This document shows positions 31,299 through 41,472 of a DNA stretch of 46,720 bases, piece after piece. The translations under genes were made by a program, and so were the position numbers. Within the stretch, counting starts at the first letter, position 1. The number at the start of each line of letters is the position of its first letter. This DNA comes from Zygnema cylindricum (Eukaryota > Streptophyta > Zygnematophyceae > Zygnematales > Zygnemataceae), in NCBI GenBank assembly GCA_037447655.1, contig JBBHKE010002227.1, positions 1 to 46,720 of the forward strand, written 5' to 3'. A model generated the notes under the pieces. It worked only from the letters and a program-made list of their open reading frames with translations. It was not told the DNA's origin and did no database searches.

Positions 31299-32345
31299 TG
31301 TAGAAATTAATGGTTTTAAAGTATTTTCTAGGTCTGAATAGAAATAAAGAAGCCGAGGCAGTCTACCTCTAACTTCTCTCTCCAACTCTCAAACTTGTCG
31401 CAGTCACTAAGAAATTGGAGAGGAAGCTAGAGCGATGGCTACCTAGGCTATCTTGAGGTTTACGGGAAATTTATATTAGTTAGGGGATTATTTACTAAAT
31501 GGTATGTGACGGCCACAGGGTTTGATCCTTGTACCTGCCGGCCGACATATAGTAGATAGCCGGTAGCCTTAGCCGTTAAGTCTAGAAGTAGTGTTACGTA
31601 TTATATAGTACGATAATTAATTAAACATTAATTCGTAGGATAAATCATTTAACTATAATTGTTAACGAGATACATAGATCTGGTATGTAAAAGTACAAAT
31701 TGCGGTACGGATAAGAAATCAATACCGCGCATAGATTTCGTAAGCGAAACAAATACCGCGCATGTATTTATTACGGCTACGATCAAATGCGAGTTTAATC
31801 GGACGGCCGGAATTAGCGCCGAGATCGCGGAAGAAGAATTCGGCGGTTTGTGGGCATCGCCACATCGAATGACACGTGGCGATGTTACATTGGAGCGCAG
31901 CATCTCCGAGGATTAAAGGAGCGAATCTGGACATACCACGTGTGGACATTTAGGCCATGTCGTACAGTGTCCGTACATAAAGTACACCGGCAGCTGTACT
32001 TTTGCGTACAGAACTGTAATCTGATTGGTTCCGTACATCAGTAGATAGAGTCTGTGAGAGAGATAGGACTTAGAAAAATTAGAAGATAAGACCCTCTCTC
32101 CCAGAGAGCTTCTGTACAAAAGGTCAACTTTGACCCTCCATAACTTACTGCTCAGGGGAGCAAATTCAAAGATTCTTTTTGCTATCCACTCAGGAGAGTC
32201 TTGCCTTCACAGGGGTGCAGGTGGTCAGAGTTTTTTTTTGCCAGGGTGGCAGTTATTTTGCTGAAACACAAAGGGGTCAGGATTTATCCTAGAGGCTTCT
32301 TGGAAGCTGTCCACTTTGAAGACTTATGGAGGTCTCAGAGTTTTA
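31299..32345 (+). repeat. 5' LTR of Copia-7 (family A, subtype G)
   Basis: A 1,047-bp LTR from TGTAGAAATTAATGG to TCAGAGTTTTA (final CA mutated to TA). It contains a G-box/ABRE-like GACACGTGGC at 31872-31881, CCACGTGTGG at 31937-31946 and the GTAC dyad. Subtype bases match the 3' LTR of Copia-5. Confidence 0.95.
31972..32009. promoter_or_regulatory. GTAC-rich dyad in U3
   Basis: An inverted repeat with AAAGTACA (31979-31986) and TGTACTTT (31995-32002) as arms and outer GTAC at 31973-31976 and 32006-32009. It lies upstream of the TATA position in every LTR examined, although sequence between families differs. GTAC is the core bound by plant SBP-box factors and by copper-response factors; a role here is inference. 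Confidence 0.55.
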
Positions 32346-32360
32346 GGTTATGGGCCAACC
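32346..32360 (+). other. Primer binding site of Copia-7
   Basis: GGTTATGGGCCAACC, one change from GGTTATGGGCCCACC. Contains the gag ATG at 32350-32352. Confidence 0.8.
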
Positions 32361-33252
32361 CTCTAGGGTACCAATCTTTAATGGAACTGGCTTCATATAC
32401 TGTGAAAGTATGATGATAGGAGCTCTATGCGAAAAAAGGTTTTGGGGGATACTGAGTGGACGATTGGGGCGTCCATCAAGTCTTGGAATTCCTCTCGGGT
32501 TTGGAGGAAGCACATTCACCAGGAAAGAGGATTCACCTTCAACGGAGGAAACAAAAGAAGGAGAGGTGGTGGACAAATGAAAGGAGAAGGAGGCGACCAC
32601 ACCAATAGCAACTAGTTCGGCATTCATGTCACCTATTCCGAGGAACGAGGAGAATGATACTGAAACCTGGGACTTCAACAATATGGCGGCAAAGCACTTC
32701 ATCCTACGCCATCTCACTCAAGGACTTGCATGTCCTCATTTGCAGGTAGAAAGGGCATCCGATCTTTGGATAGCTCTCATAGAGATGTACCGAAGTGGTA
32801 CGATTCAGCAACAACAGTTGGCTGATCAGAAAGTTAAGGAGTATGTGTACAAAGGGGGAAATATGTTGGATTTTTGCAATGAGCTTGCTACACTCTTCAT
32901 GGAGTTAGAGAGTGCGGGTAAAATTTTTAGTGATAAAGAAAAGGTTAACTGTTTATTGATGAAGTTACCTGATGAGTTCGAGAACATAGTCAACCGTGTG
33001 CAGGACTTGCCGGACTCAAGGTGGATATGGAACTCAGTGGTAGGGATGATTCTCGTTCGAGAGAATACGATTGAGATCCGAAGGGGAGGAAAGAGTGGCC
33101 AAGCCTTGGCAACAGCGACCTATTGGAGAAACAAAGATCCCCGGAAACCAGTCGGAAACTATGGGGGTAGGGAGCAGAAAAAATAGGCTGACGAGTTCGA
33201 ACCAAGGGCTCCCAAAGGTTTATGTCATTTTTGTAAGAAACTGGGGCACTAT
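32350..33252 (+). pseudogene. Copia-7 gag
   Basis: The first 76 codons (MGQPSRVPIFNGTGFIYCES, ALCEKRFWGILSG, PLGFGGSTF, EETKEGEVVDK) end at TGA 32578-32580. The same frame then runs from about 32581 through FMSPIPRNEENDTE, FILRHLTQGLACPHL, LIEMYRSGTIQQQQL, GGNMLDFCNELATLFMELES and LLMKLPDEFENIVNRVQ to a private TAG at 33184-33186, then APKGLCHFCKKLGHYMAEC (knuckle). It would form the virus-like particle shell. The start in the primer site is chosen because it is the only ATG upstream in frame and because the encoded MGxPSRV is conserved between elements. Confidence 0.87.
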
Positions 33253-34902
33253 ATGGCAGAGTGCACTAAGCTAACCGAGCTTCAGTTAAAGGAGGGGCAG
33301 ACCGGTGGTACCCCGAGAGGAAAGAAAAAGGCCCTTGTCACACAGGTACTTGAGGCGGAATCCGAGGACGAATACGATGAGCTCCTTTTGGATGAGGAGT
33401 TGGAGGCGAAAAATGAGGTTGAAATTCCACGAAGGCAGAAATGTGCTTACGGTGGATTGAAAGGTGAAGCAGGCTGGATTATAGATTCAGGTGCCTCCAT
33501 GCACATGTGTAAGGATAGGCACCTGTTCACTAAGATAAGAAAGATTCCCACCGTAGAGATAGAGTACGGGGATGGGAGGATAGTCACCACTACTCTTGTA
33601 GGATCGGTAGATCTGAAAGTGTTAGTAGAAGGAAAGACATCCATATTAACATTCTCTGATGTATTGTTTATTCCGGAGCTGAACAAAAACCTTATCTCTA
33701 CATCCGTATTAGATGATAAGGGTTTTTTCACTAGCACTGAGGAAGGAGTCTTTACTGCTAGTTTTGAGGAGGATGTCTATTTCATTGCTGAGAAAGGTAG
33801 CCATGGGATGTTTAGGTTGATCTTAAGTAATGAAACGAAGAAACTTTATTATGCTGGTGTTCATGATATTATGATGTGGCATAAGAGGCTTGGGCATGTG
33901 AATCTAGATAAGTTAAGAGAGATGAAAAAGATGGGAGTGGTGGAAGGGATTCAGTTCAGTGAGAATGATGATATAAGTGATTGTAGTGGATGTGCTCAAG
34001 GTAAAGCACACAAATTACCCTTTCCTAAAACAGCCACGTATAAAGGAGAAAAAATTCTAGATCTAGTACACACAGATATTTGGGGACCGGCTAGAGTGCC
34101 CTCGCCAGGGGGGAAGAGATTTATGATGACTATAACTGATGATTGGTCTTGGTATTCCCGGGTGTATTTTTTGAAAAACAAGTCAGAAGCTCAAGATTGT
34201 TTTAGACAATATAAAGCATGGAGCGAAAAACTCCATGAAACTCCAATCAAGAGAGTAAGGAGTGACAATGGTGGAGAGTATACTTCTAACCAGTTTGAGG
34301 ATTTTTTGAGGGAAGATGGGGTTCAACACCAGAAGACAGTTCCAGAAAATCCGGAACAGAATGGGGTAGCTGAAAGGTTAAATAGAACACTAAGTGATAG
34401 TGCTAGAAGTATGTTGTCAGATAAAAAGATAGGAAAAAGGTTTTGGGCAGCAGCAATGATTTGTGCTAATTACCTCAAAAATAGAGTTTTTACTTCAGCT
34501 ATAAAAGATCAAACACCTTATGAGAGATGGACAGGCCGAAAACCAGACATATCCCACTTAAAGGTTTTCGGCAGTCAAGTATTCACTCTAGATACAGATC
34601 GGTCTGATTGGAAGCTAGATCCTAAAGGAAAATCGGGATACTTATTAGGATATGATGAAGATGTTAAAGGATATAGAGTTTATGATCTAAAAAGGGAAGA
34701 TATAATCTTAGTAAAACATCTAGTAGTTATAGATGAAGGAAAGTCTGTGGATCCCTTCAAATATACGAAGTCAGTAAAAATCAGATTTGAGTCAGAAAAT
34801 TCTGATGACTTTGAGCTTCCTAACTATCCAGTTTTAGAGACGATGGCATTCTTGCAGGTACAAATCAGACCGAGAAGGACCCGGCTGTGGAAACTCCAGT
34901 GA
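33253..34902 (+). CDS. Copia-7 protease and integrase segment
   Basis: An open stretch of 549 codons in the gag frame. It contains the knuckle's last residues, acidic linker, protease site WIIDSGASMHM, pre-integrase HHCC (WHKRLGHV, CSGCAQGK), integrase core with HTDIWGP, RSDNGGEY and PEQNGVAER (D,D(35)E), and KVFGSQVF/GYRVYDLKRED at the end. Relative to Copia-5 the integrase has WAAAMI for WAEAMN and DDWSWYSR for DDWSRYSR. A one-base loss near 34830 shifts the last about 20 codons out of frame before the stop. It is part of a non-functional gag-pol and not a separate gene. Confidence 0.92.
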   Translation: MAECTKLTELQLKEGQTGGTPRGKKKALVTQVLEAESEDEYDELLLDEELEAKNEVEIPRRQKCAYGGLKGEAGWIIDSGASMHMCKDRHLFTKIRKIPTVEIEYGDGRIVTTTLVGSVDLKVLVEGKTSILTFSDVLFIPELNKNLISTSVLDDKGFFTSTEEGVFTASFEEDVYFIAEKGSHGMFRLILSNETKKLYYAGVHDIMMWHKRLGHVNLDKLREMKKMGVVEGIQFSENDDISDCSGCAQGKAHKLPFPKTATYKGEKILDLVHTDIWGPARVPSPGGKRFMMTITDDWSWYSRVYFLKNKSEAQDCFRQYKAWSEKLHETPIKRVRSDNGGEYTSNQFEDFLREDGVQHQKTVPENPEQNGVAERLNRTLSDSARSMLSDKKIGKRFWAAAMICANYLKNRVFTSAIKDQTPYERWTGRKPDISHLKVFGSQVFTLDTDRSDWKLDPKGKSGYLLGYDEDVKGYRVYDLKREDIILVKHLVVIDEGKSVDPFKYTKSVKIRFESENSDDFELPNYPVLETMAFLQVQIRPRRTRLWKLQ

Positions 34903-36402
34903 CAACTTTACCCGAAGCGGAAGACGTGGTGGAAATTGATTCGGAATCAAGGGAAAGGGTAGAAGCCGAGTTTGTTCGAAAGAATCCACGAGAACCATCT
35001 ATTCCAGCCTCAGATTTTGAGGGGGGAAGGAGAAGTAGCAAAAGACTGCAAGAAAAACAGGTTAATAACAAGGTAACTAAACTATATCATCAAGATGAAC
35101 CTCAAACTTATGGAGAGCGCGATGACTTGTCTAGAAAGAAATCGGTGGAAGACAGCCATCAATGAGGAGATGGCCTCAATTATGGCAGCCGATACTTGGG
35201 AGCTGGTGGATTATCCACCTAACAGAAAACCAATCGGTTGTAAGTGGGTTTTCAAATTAAAGCTGAACCCAGATAACACAATCGAGCGCTACAAGGCCCG
35301 ACTAGTGGCAAAGGGATTTACACAAAAGGAGGGAATTGACTACGAGGAAACCTTTGCCCCGGTGGTCAGATTTCCCTCCGTCCGCATACTTCTCAGCCTA
35401 GCAGCAGCTGAAGACATGGAAGTGCACCAGATGGACATCAAAACAGCCTTTTTGCATGGAGAATTGGAAGAGGAGATCTTCATGCGACAACCCGAAGGGT
35501 TTGTGGAGGAAGGAGAGGAGAGTAAGGTATGCCGGCTGATTAAATCTCTTTATGGTTTGAAACATGCGCCTCGACAGTGGAATAAGAAGCTTGATGAGTT
35601 TCTTACCGGTCTGGGATATATCCGGATCTGCTCAGATCACTCAATCTATGTTTTCGAAGATGAGGAAGGTTTTATATTTATTGCAATTTATGTTGATGAT
35701 TTGCTTGTTTTAAGTAAATCAATGGAAAAAATTAATAAACTCAAAACCGATCTTAAGGGGAGATTTGAAATGAAGGATATGGGGGAAGCAAAATATGTTT
35801 TGGGGATTCAAGTAGAGAGAGACCGAAAAAGAAAAATTATAAGATTGACTCAAAAGGAAGCAATAGGGAACATGCTGGAAAAATTTCAAATGGATAAAGC
35901 TAATAGTTGTACAACTCCAATGGAGTTGAAGAAGGGAAGTGAGGGGAGTGAGGAAGAAGAAGTCATAGTCTTAGACGAGGAATTATCTCTTGAAGACCAG
36001 AAGTTCATGCAGACTATTCCTTACAGACAAGTAGTGGGAAGTCTAATCTATTTTATGAATTGTACCCGGCCGGATTTAGCTACAGCTGTAGGAGTGCCGA
36101 GTATAAGTCTAAATGCTCCCACTAATAGGGATTGGGAGACAGCTAAGAGAGTCCTTAGATACTTGATAGGAAGTAGGGATCTATGGTTGCATTTGGGTGG
36201 GGAGAATACTGACATCACAACTTGGAGTGATTCCAGTTATGGTGATGCTCCGATGAGGAGATGCACTTCTGGATATGTATTATATGTGGGTGATGGGGCT
36301 TGCTGTTGGAGTAGCAAACAGCAAAAGGTTATTGCTCAGTCCACCATGGAGGCTGAGTATATGGCCTCTTGCTCTGCTGTAAAAGAATTGATGTGGGTTT
36401 AG
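34830..36402 (+). pseudogene. Copia-7 linker, reverse transcriptase and RNase H
   Basis: The linker between the two indels is read in the +2 frame (EDVVEIDSESRERVEAEF, KNPREPSIPASDFEGGRRS). From 35095 a 435-codon stretch holds the complete reverse transcriptase: CKWVFKLKLNPDNTIERYK, HQMDIKTAFLHGELEEEI (catalytic Asp at residue 114), SLYGLKHAPRQWN, and YVDD at residues 199-202. RNase H follows with D379 (SDSSYGD) and E419 (TMEAEYMAS). A TAG at 36400-36402 stops it after ELMWV, where Copia-5 has Lys. Confidence 0.92.
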
Positions 36403-36405
36403 TCT

Positions 36406-36684
36406 TTGCTTGGTGAGCTTGGTCATCTTAAGAGTGGTGTTCAGAAAATATTTTGTGATAATCAGGCAACAATTGCTATTTCTGCCAATCCTAAACATCA
36501 TTTTAAAGCCAAACATATGGACATTAGACTCAGCTTTGTTAGAGAGAAAGTAGAAAATAAAATAATCAGTTTAGAGTACCGACCAGATAGTGAGATGGTA
36601 GCAGATATGATGACCAAACTTGTGCCTTCCCCTAAGCTAAATTTCTGCAGGGAGAAGTGTGGTCTGAAATTAAAGATTGACTAG
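36406..36684 (+). pseudogene. Copia-7 RNase H C-terminus
   Basis: Same frame as the reverse transcriptase, cut off only by the TAG at 36400. Contains FCDNQATIAISA (third acidic site), PKHHFKAKHMDIRLSFV and VADMMTKLVPSPKLNFC, ending KCGLKLKID before TAG at 36682-36684, 13 bp before the 3' LTR. Confidence 0.9.
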
Positions 36685-36697
36685 AAAATAAAGGGAG
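36685..36697 (+). other. Polypurine tract of Copia-7
   Basis: AAAATAAAGGGAG directly before the TGTAGAAATT of the 3' LTR. Confidence 0.88.
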
Positions 36698-37744
36698 TGT
36701 AGAAATTAATGGTTTTAAAGTATTTTCTATGTTTGAATAGAAATAAAAAAGCCGAGGCAGTCTACCTCTAACTTCTCTCTCCAACTCTCAAACTTGTCGC
36801 AGTCACTAAGAAATTGGAGAGGAAGCTAGAGCCATGGCTACCTAGGCTATCCTGAGGTTAACGGGAAATTTATATTAGTTAGGGGATTATTTACTAAAAG
36901 GTATGTGCCGGCCACAGGATTTGATCCGTGTACCTGCCGGCCGATAGATAGTAGATAGTCAGTAGCCTTAACCGTTAAGTCTAGAAGTAGTGTTACGTAT
37001 TATATAGTACGATAATTAATTAAACATTAATTCTTAGGATAAATCATTTAACTATAATTGTTAACGGGATACATAGATCTGGTATGTAAAAGTACGAATT
37101 GCGGTATGGATAAGAAATCAATACCGCGCATAGATTTTGTAAGCGAAACAAATACGACGCATGTATTTATTACAGCTACGATCAAATGTGAGTTTAATCG
37201 GACGGCCGGAATTAGCGCCGAGATCGCGGAAGAAGAATTCGGCGGTTTGTGAGCATCGCCACATCGGATGACACATGGCGATGTTACATTGGAGCGCGGC
37301 ATCTCCGAGGATTAAAGGAGCGAATCCTAACATACCACGTGTGGACATTTAGGCCATGTCGTACAGTGTCCGTACATAAAGTACACCGGCAGCTGTACTT
37401 TTGCGTACGCAACTGTAATCTGATTGGTTTCGTACATCAGTAGATAAAGTCTGTGAGAGAGATAGGACTTAGAAAAGTTAGAAGATAGGACCCTCTCTCC
37501 CAGAGAGCTTCTGTACAAAAGGTCAACTTTGACCCTCCATAACTTACTGCTCAGGGGAGCAAATTCAGAGATTCTTTTTGCTATCGACTCAGGGGAGTCT
37601 TCCCTTCACATGGGTGTAGGTGGTTAGAGTTTTTGTCTGCCAGGGTGGCAGTTATTTTTGCTGAAACACAAAGGGGTCAGGATTATCCTAGAGGCTTCTT
37701 AGAAGATGTGCACTCTGAGGACTTATGGAGGTCTCACAGTTTCA
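36698..37744 (+). repeat. 3' LTR of Copia-7 (family A, subtype S)
   Basis: A 1,047-bp LTR from TGTAGAAATTAATGG to TCACAGTTTCA, followed by the target duplication TACTC. Several C-to-T or G-to-A differences from the 5' copy are shared with the 5' LTR of Copia-5. Confidence 0.95.
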
Positions 37745-37749
37745 TACTC

Positions 37750-38906
37750 TTTTCGTACCAGATCACCACCCATTCGAGTCTAACATCTTTTTGCCCTTGA
37801 CGTGAGTTTTGGTAAGATTATCTAACGTTAGTACGTTCCTGTCGACCACTTTGAACATAGATGCAAGACATCAACGGAAGTCGGTCAAACTTGAATAACT
37901 ATTCTATGTGATAAGCACACGTGTCCTTATATTTTCGTTCTAATAACAATAGAGACAATATCGTTTATGTTTTTATCACCTATCAATATTGGTACCTTCG
38001 ACTCTTGCAAATTTCATATTGTAAAATTTATAAACCTACCATGGAAAAACAATCTTTGTTTTCCCTTTCATTAACCATAATTCTACCAATTCAACTTCTT
38101 GGTCTTTTTGAAGCTGACCGTCAACCTTCGTCCTTGTGCCTTTGATTTTTTTTCTCTTCATTGTGCTTCGATAAAGTCGAAATTTCTCCCTTTTTCGGTT
38201 ACATACCCGATTTTATCTTCTACTTACATCCCTTCTTGGACATTTATCTATTTCGAAAAACGCTTTCTCAAATGGCCTATTACGATTTCATAAGTGTATC
38301 AATAATCATTGAAATTTGATCCTCTCCAATTTTTAATCAATTTGTTTTAGCTCATTCACTCCCATTGTTCGCACTTTGAATCATATGAATCTTGTCTTAT
38401 ACATTGTCGTCTCCCTAAACTATCACTGTTAGCCACCACCATCTAATATTTTGTAATCTCATAATTCATGAACGTGAAAGGTCACAAGTTTTTGCCACAT
38501 CTCATGCACTTGAACTTCCGGCTATTAATCAATTTTTTTTGTTGTTACCGTAAATCCAATCACAAGACCTTGCACACTCACAACTTTCAATAATCTCATT
38601 TTATGGCTTTTCTTTTTTTTTCCGAAACTCCCACAAACAATAAATCTCCTCTTATCTAAGAACTTAGTTCTTTCAATCTTATCACCCTTTGATCCATTTT
38701 GATTAAAGTCTTCAATTGGGAACGTTGTATTCTACAAATGTAAAAGATGAACCTTAGGAAAATGGTCCTATTCACTAGGTACCATTAGCTTTACCATTAG
38801 GTGTCAGCAATTTTTTTTGTTCATTTAGCGGCGAATAGTTTTTGTTTATATTGTTTTCCATGAGATTTGTTCTCATCGACGGCGTTCCTGTTAAGGGTGA
38901 AGTTTT
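37750..38906. other. AT-rich DNA without recognised gene
   Basis: Frames are short (up to about 74 codons) and carry no motif I recognise. Homopolymer T runs are frequent. It may be decayed older repeat or host intergenic DNA. Confidence 0.6.
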
Positions 38907-39960
38907 TGAAATTCTATGGGCACCATTTCCCCTCAGAAATCGCAGATCCAAATAAACTTATCTAGATAGTGCCGACTCCAAGTTGATAAAAACTCCAAAT
39001 AAACTTATCTAGATAGTGCCGACTCCAAGTTCATAAAAACCCAAATGACTGACACCCTAACACTCAAAACCCCAATACACCTTAACCCCCTGTGAAAGAA
39101 GACTCTTTCTGTGTGCTCAGTTCCCCCACAGAATGCAAGGTTAGAATATAAATATTTGGACACATTCCCCTACTTTGGCTTTCCCTTATAAATGCCGCCA
39201 CCCTGGGAGGCAGTGTAGCATGGACTCCCATGAGTCCGCAGCAAAAAGAATCACTGAATTTGCTCCCTTGAGCAGTAAGTTATGGCTGGTCAAAGATGAC
39301 ATTTATAGTAACAAGCTCCCTTAGAGAGAGGTACCTAAATTTCACTAAGTCCTGGTCTTCCTACTCACGACTATCTACTGTTAAACCCTAGTCCAATAGG
39401 AACACTGTATACTATAAGAAGGTATAGTGGGCGATGTACTTATTGTACGGCCATTGTATGACATGGCCTACAAGGTGACGCTTGTCAAACCAAGAGCCAT
39501 GGTTCCTCCCCCCATCTTCTCCGATATCCAATAATGTGACGCCATGTGGCATCGCGTGACGCTATCTCCAAAAGCCGCCAAAAGCTCGTTCCGGGTGTCG
39601 GCTGCAGCAATGGCCGTCCGATCAAATATATTTACACGGTTCGGATACGCGTCCGTGCATGAATTGTTCCTCGTTGTTAGTTTGGTGTGAATTAGCCGTT
39701 GGGTTAATATTAATATATCCATGAAACTTGTTAGGTGTATCGTTTTGTCAATGCTTAGTGGATAATGCTAACGACTACATAGGAGTCCATGGACCCAAGT
39801 CCAAATCCGGACCGAGGTAACATTTTGGTAAAATATCCTCTACTTAAATCTGTCACCTTCTAAGTAAGGCGGCAGCCATGGCGTGCCTTTAATCCTCTCT
39901 CTCTTTCTTAAAGGTCTAACTAAAATAGAGAAGTGAACTATTAATTACTGCTTTTCAACA
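38907..39960 (-). mobile_element. Solo LTR related to the Copia-4 LTR
   Basis: A 1,054-bp block in minus orientation, plus-strand ends TGAAATTCTATGGGC and CTTTTCAACA. The middle and right parts match the Copia-4 LTR, while the left third (ATCTAGATAGTGCCGACT, GGACACATTC) matches the 3' end of family B LTRs. No primer site to the left, no polypurine tract to the right. Flanks GTTTT and CACCT do not match, so the target duplication is lost or the ends arose by recombination. Confidence 0.78.
38948..39041. repeat. 47-bp tandem duplication inside the solo LTR
   Basis: Two near-identical 47-bp units starting CCAAATAAACTTATCTAG (38948-38994 and from 38995). The other solo LTR, at 2853, also has a 47-bp duplication, but of unrelated sequence. 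Confidence 0.92.
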
Positions 39961-41472
39961 CACCTGACATACAGTAGACAAATACAGACCTAAAAGATAC
40001 ACACATTTTAACAGTTTTATCTGACGTTTCTGTAATCGTACGGCCAACTCTACCGACCAGGTTGATTGAGTCGATGTTCCATCACGAAGAGTCTGTAATC
40101 CACGTGTTATACATTGAGTGGCACCACGTGGGATTTGATCCGATATTGAATATCCTTAAGATTTTTAGCACCGACAAAGTTTACATGGAATCTTCACTTG
40201 CGTACGAAATCATCATACGACAGAAGGTTGTTATACTTTTTGCAGACCCCACTTTTTGCAGACCCCTGTCTTCTACCCCAGCTTATTTTTTAGGGTTCAT
40301 ATTTTCGAACATAACGAAAGTCTTTTGACGGAAATATTGTGACAAACAAAAGGTATTGAAAATAGAGTGACTAGGGAGAGTTACAAAATTACATTTTTGT
40401 TTTCGGTTGTAATTTTCGAAATGCGTGTCAGGTGCAAATTTTGCCAATTTTCGTTGGTTGTCCATCATGACACGTAGCTTAATCCTCCAGCGTGTCACGA
40501 TTATTATTTTATGTATCTGCCAACCCACCTCCTTGAGGTAGGTTGATAGTTACAGAGAAAAATGAAGCGAACGCCTCACGGATGAACATCTAACGACGCC
40601 TCACGGATGAACATCTAACGTTCAGTATTACCTTCTAGACCTTCGGAGAGTATTGGCAAGATTCTCTGTAATGTTGTTTTTCGTATAAAAACAAAATAAG
40701 CTGTACGGTTTGGTACCGATAGTCGCGGATTTGTGTAAACTACCTCACTTTTCGGCTCATGGAACATTACCCTAAGACGTTGCTGGCCGTCGGTGTCCGA
40801 AGTGATGTCTAACGACGTCACAATGTTGAGGTTAAAAAGGTGACAACATCATACGGAGGTTTAGGTTTTTGCAGACACATATAATACGCATATAATATGG
40901 CATTTTTATAATCAGTATTGTACGTGCCCATGGTAAAAACTAAAAAGCCTACTTTAAAATTGTGGTCCATTCAACAAAGAGTGGAATTTATAGTACGGTA
41001 GTCCTCGCCGGAATATCCAGCCAGAATTTTCAACGTTCCGATTTTGCCGCTCTGCCGATTTATTCCGCCGCCATTCCTTTTTACGCTGGCGGGCTTGATT
41101 CTTTTCCGGCTCGATATTTTCAGCTCCACCAACTCTTTTCGCCGGCGGTCCAATGTTTTTTAATTGAAACGAGCCAGTTTAAAAAGAAATGAGCGCCAAT
41201 TAAAATAAAATAATAGCGCCAGTTTTACACCACTGATGTTGTTATTATGACATAGATTGTGTTTCCTTTTTCTACTTTGCATCCCGTTCCTATTGATGTA
41301 TAAAAAGCAAAACATTGTTAGAGTTTATAACACTATTTTGCTTGTGACTTTTTTTGCATAAAATCACAAAACAGTGTTAAAAACACTATTTAAGGACGTG
41401 GAATACAATATGTGGCGCCCGCTTGCACTAAATTATTATTATTAATTATAATTTCAACACTAGTTAATCCTT
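39961..41472. other. Intergenic DNA with small repeats, no recognised gene
   Basis: Frames up to 88 codons without recognisable motifs. It holds a perfect 25-bp tandem duplication (40571-40595 and 40596-40620, unit ACGCCTCACGGATGAACATC plus five bases), a doubled CCACTTTTTGCAGACCCC-like segment near 40245-40267, and a small inverted repeat around 41327-41385 (AACACTATTTTG against CAAAACAGTGTT). Confidence 0.6.

Larger units (their letters stand above)
31299..37744 (+). mobile_element. Copia-7, full-length family A copia element
   Basis: A 6,446-bp plus-strand element: 5' LTR 31299-32345, primer site 32346-32360, gag-pol 32350-36684, polypurine tract 36685-36697, 3' LTR 36698-37744, and matching target duplications TACTC (31294-31298 and 37745-37749). 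Gag-pol would be one frame of 1,444 codons with five lesions: TGA at 32578, TAG at 33184, a one-base loss near 34830, a one-base gain near 35117, and TAG at 36400. A hand comparison of its LTRs gave about 55 differences (about 5%). Confidence 0.95.

Noticed and set aside
18458-37744. A simple inversion between Copia-5 and Copia-7
   Set aside because: It would swap flanking duplications, but ACATC/ACATC and TACTC/TACTC are intact and Copia-4 is colinear across Copia-5.
38120-38300. Possible degenerate coding region on the minus strand (Lys-rich)
   Set aside because: Several stops and no motif that would name a family; AT-rich composition alone can give this.
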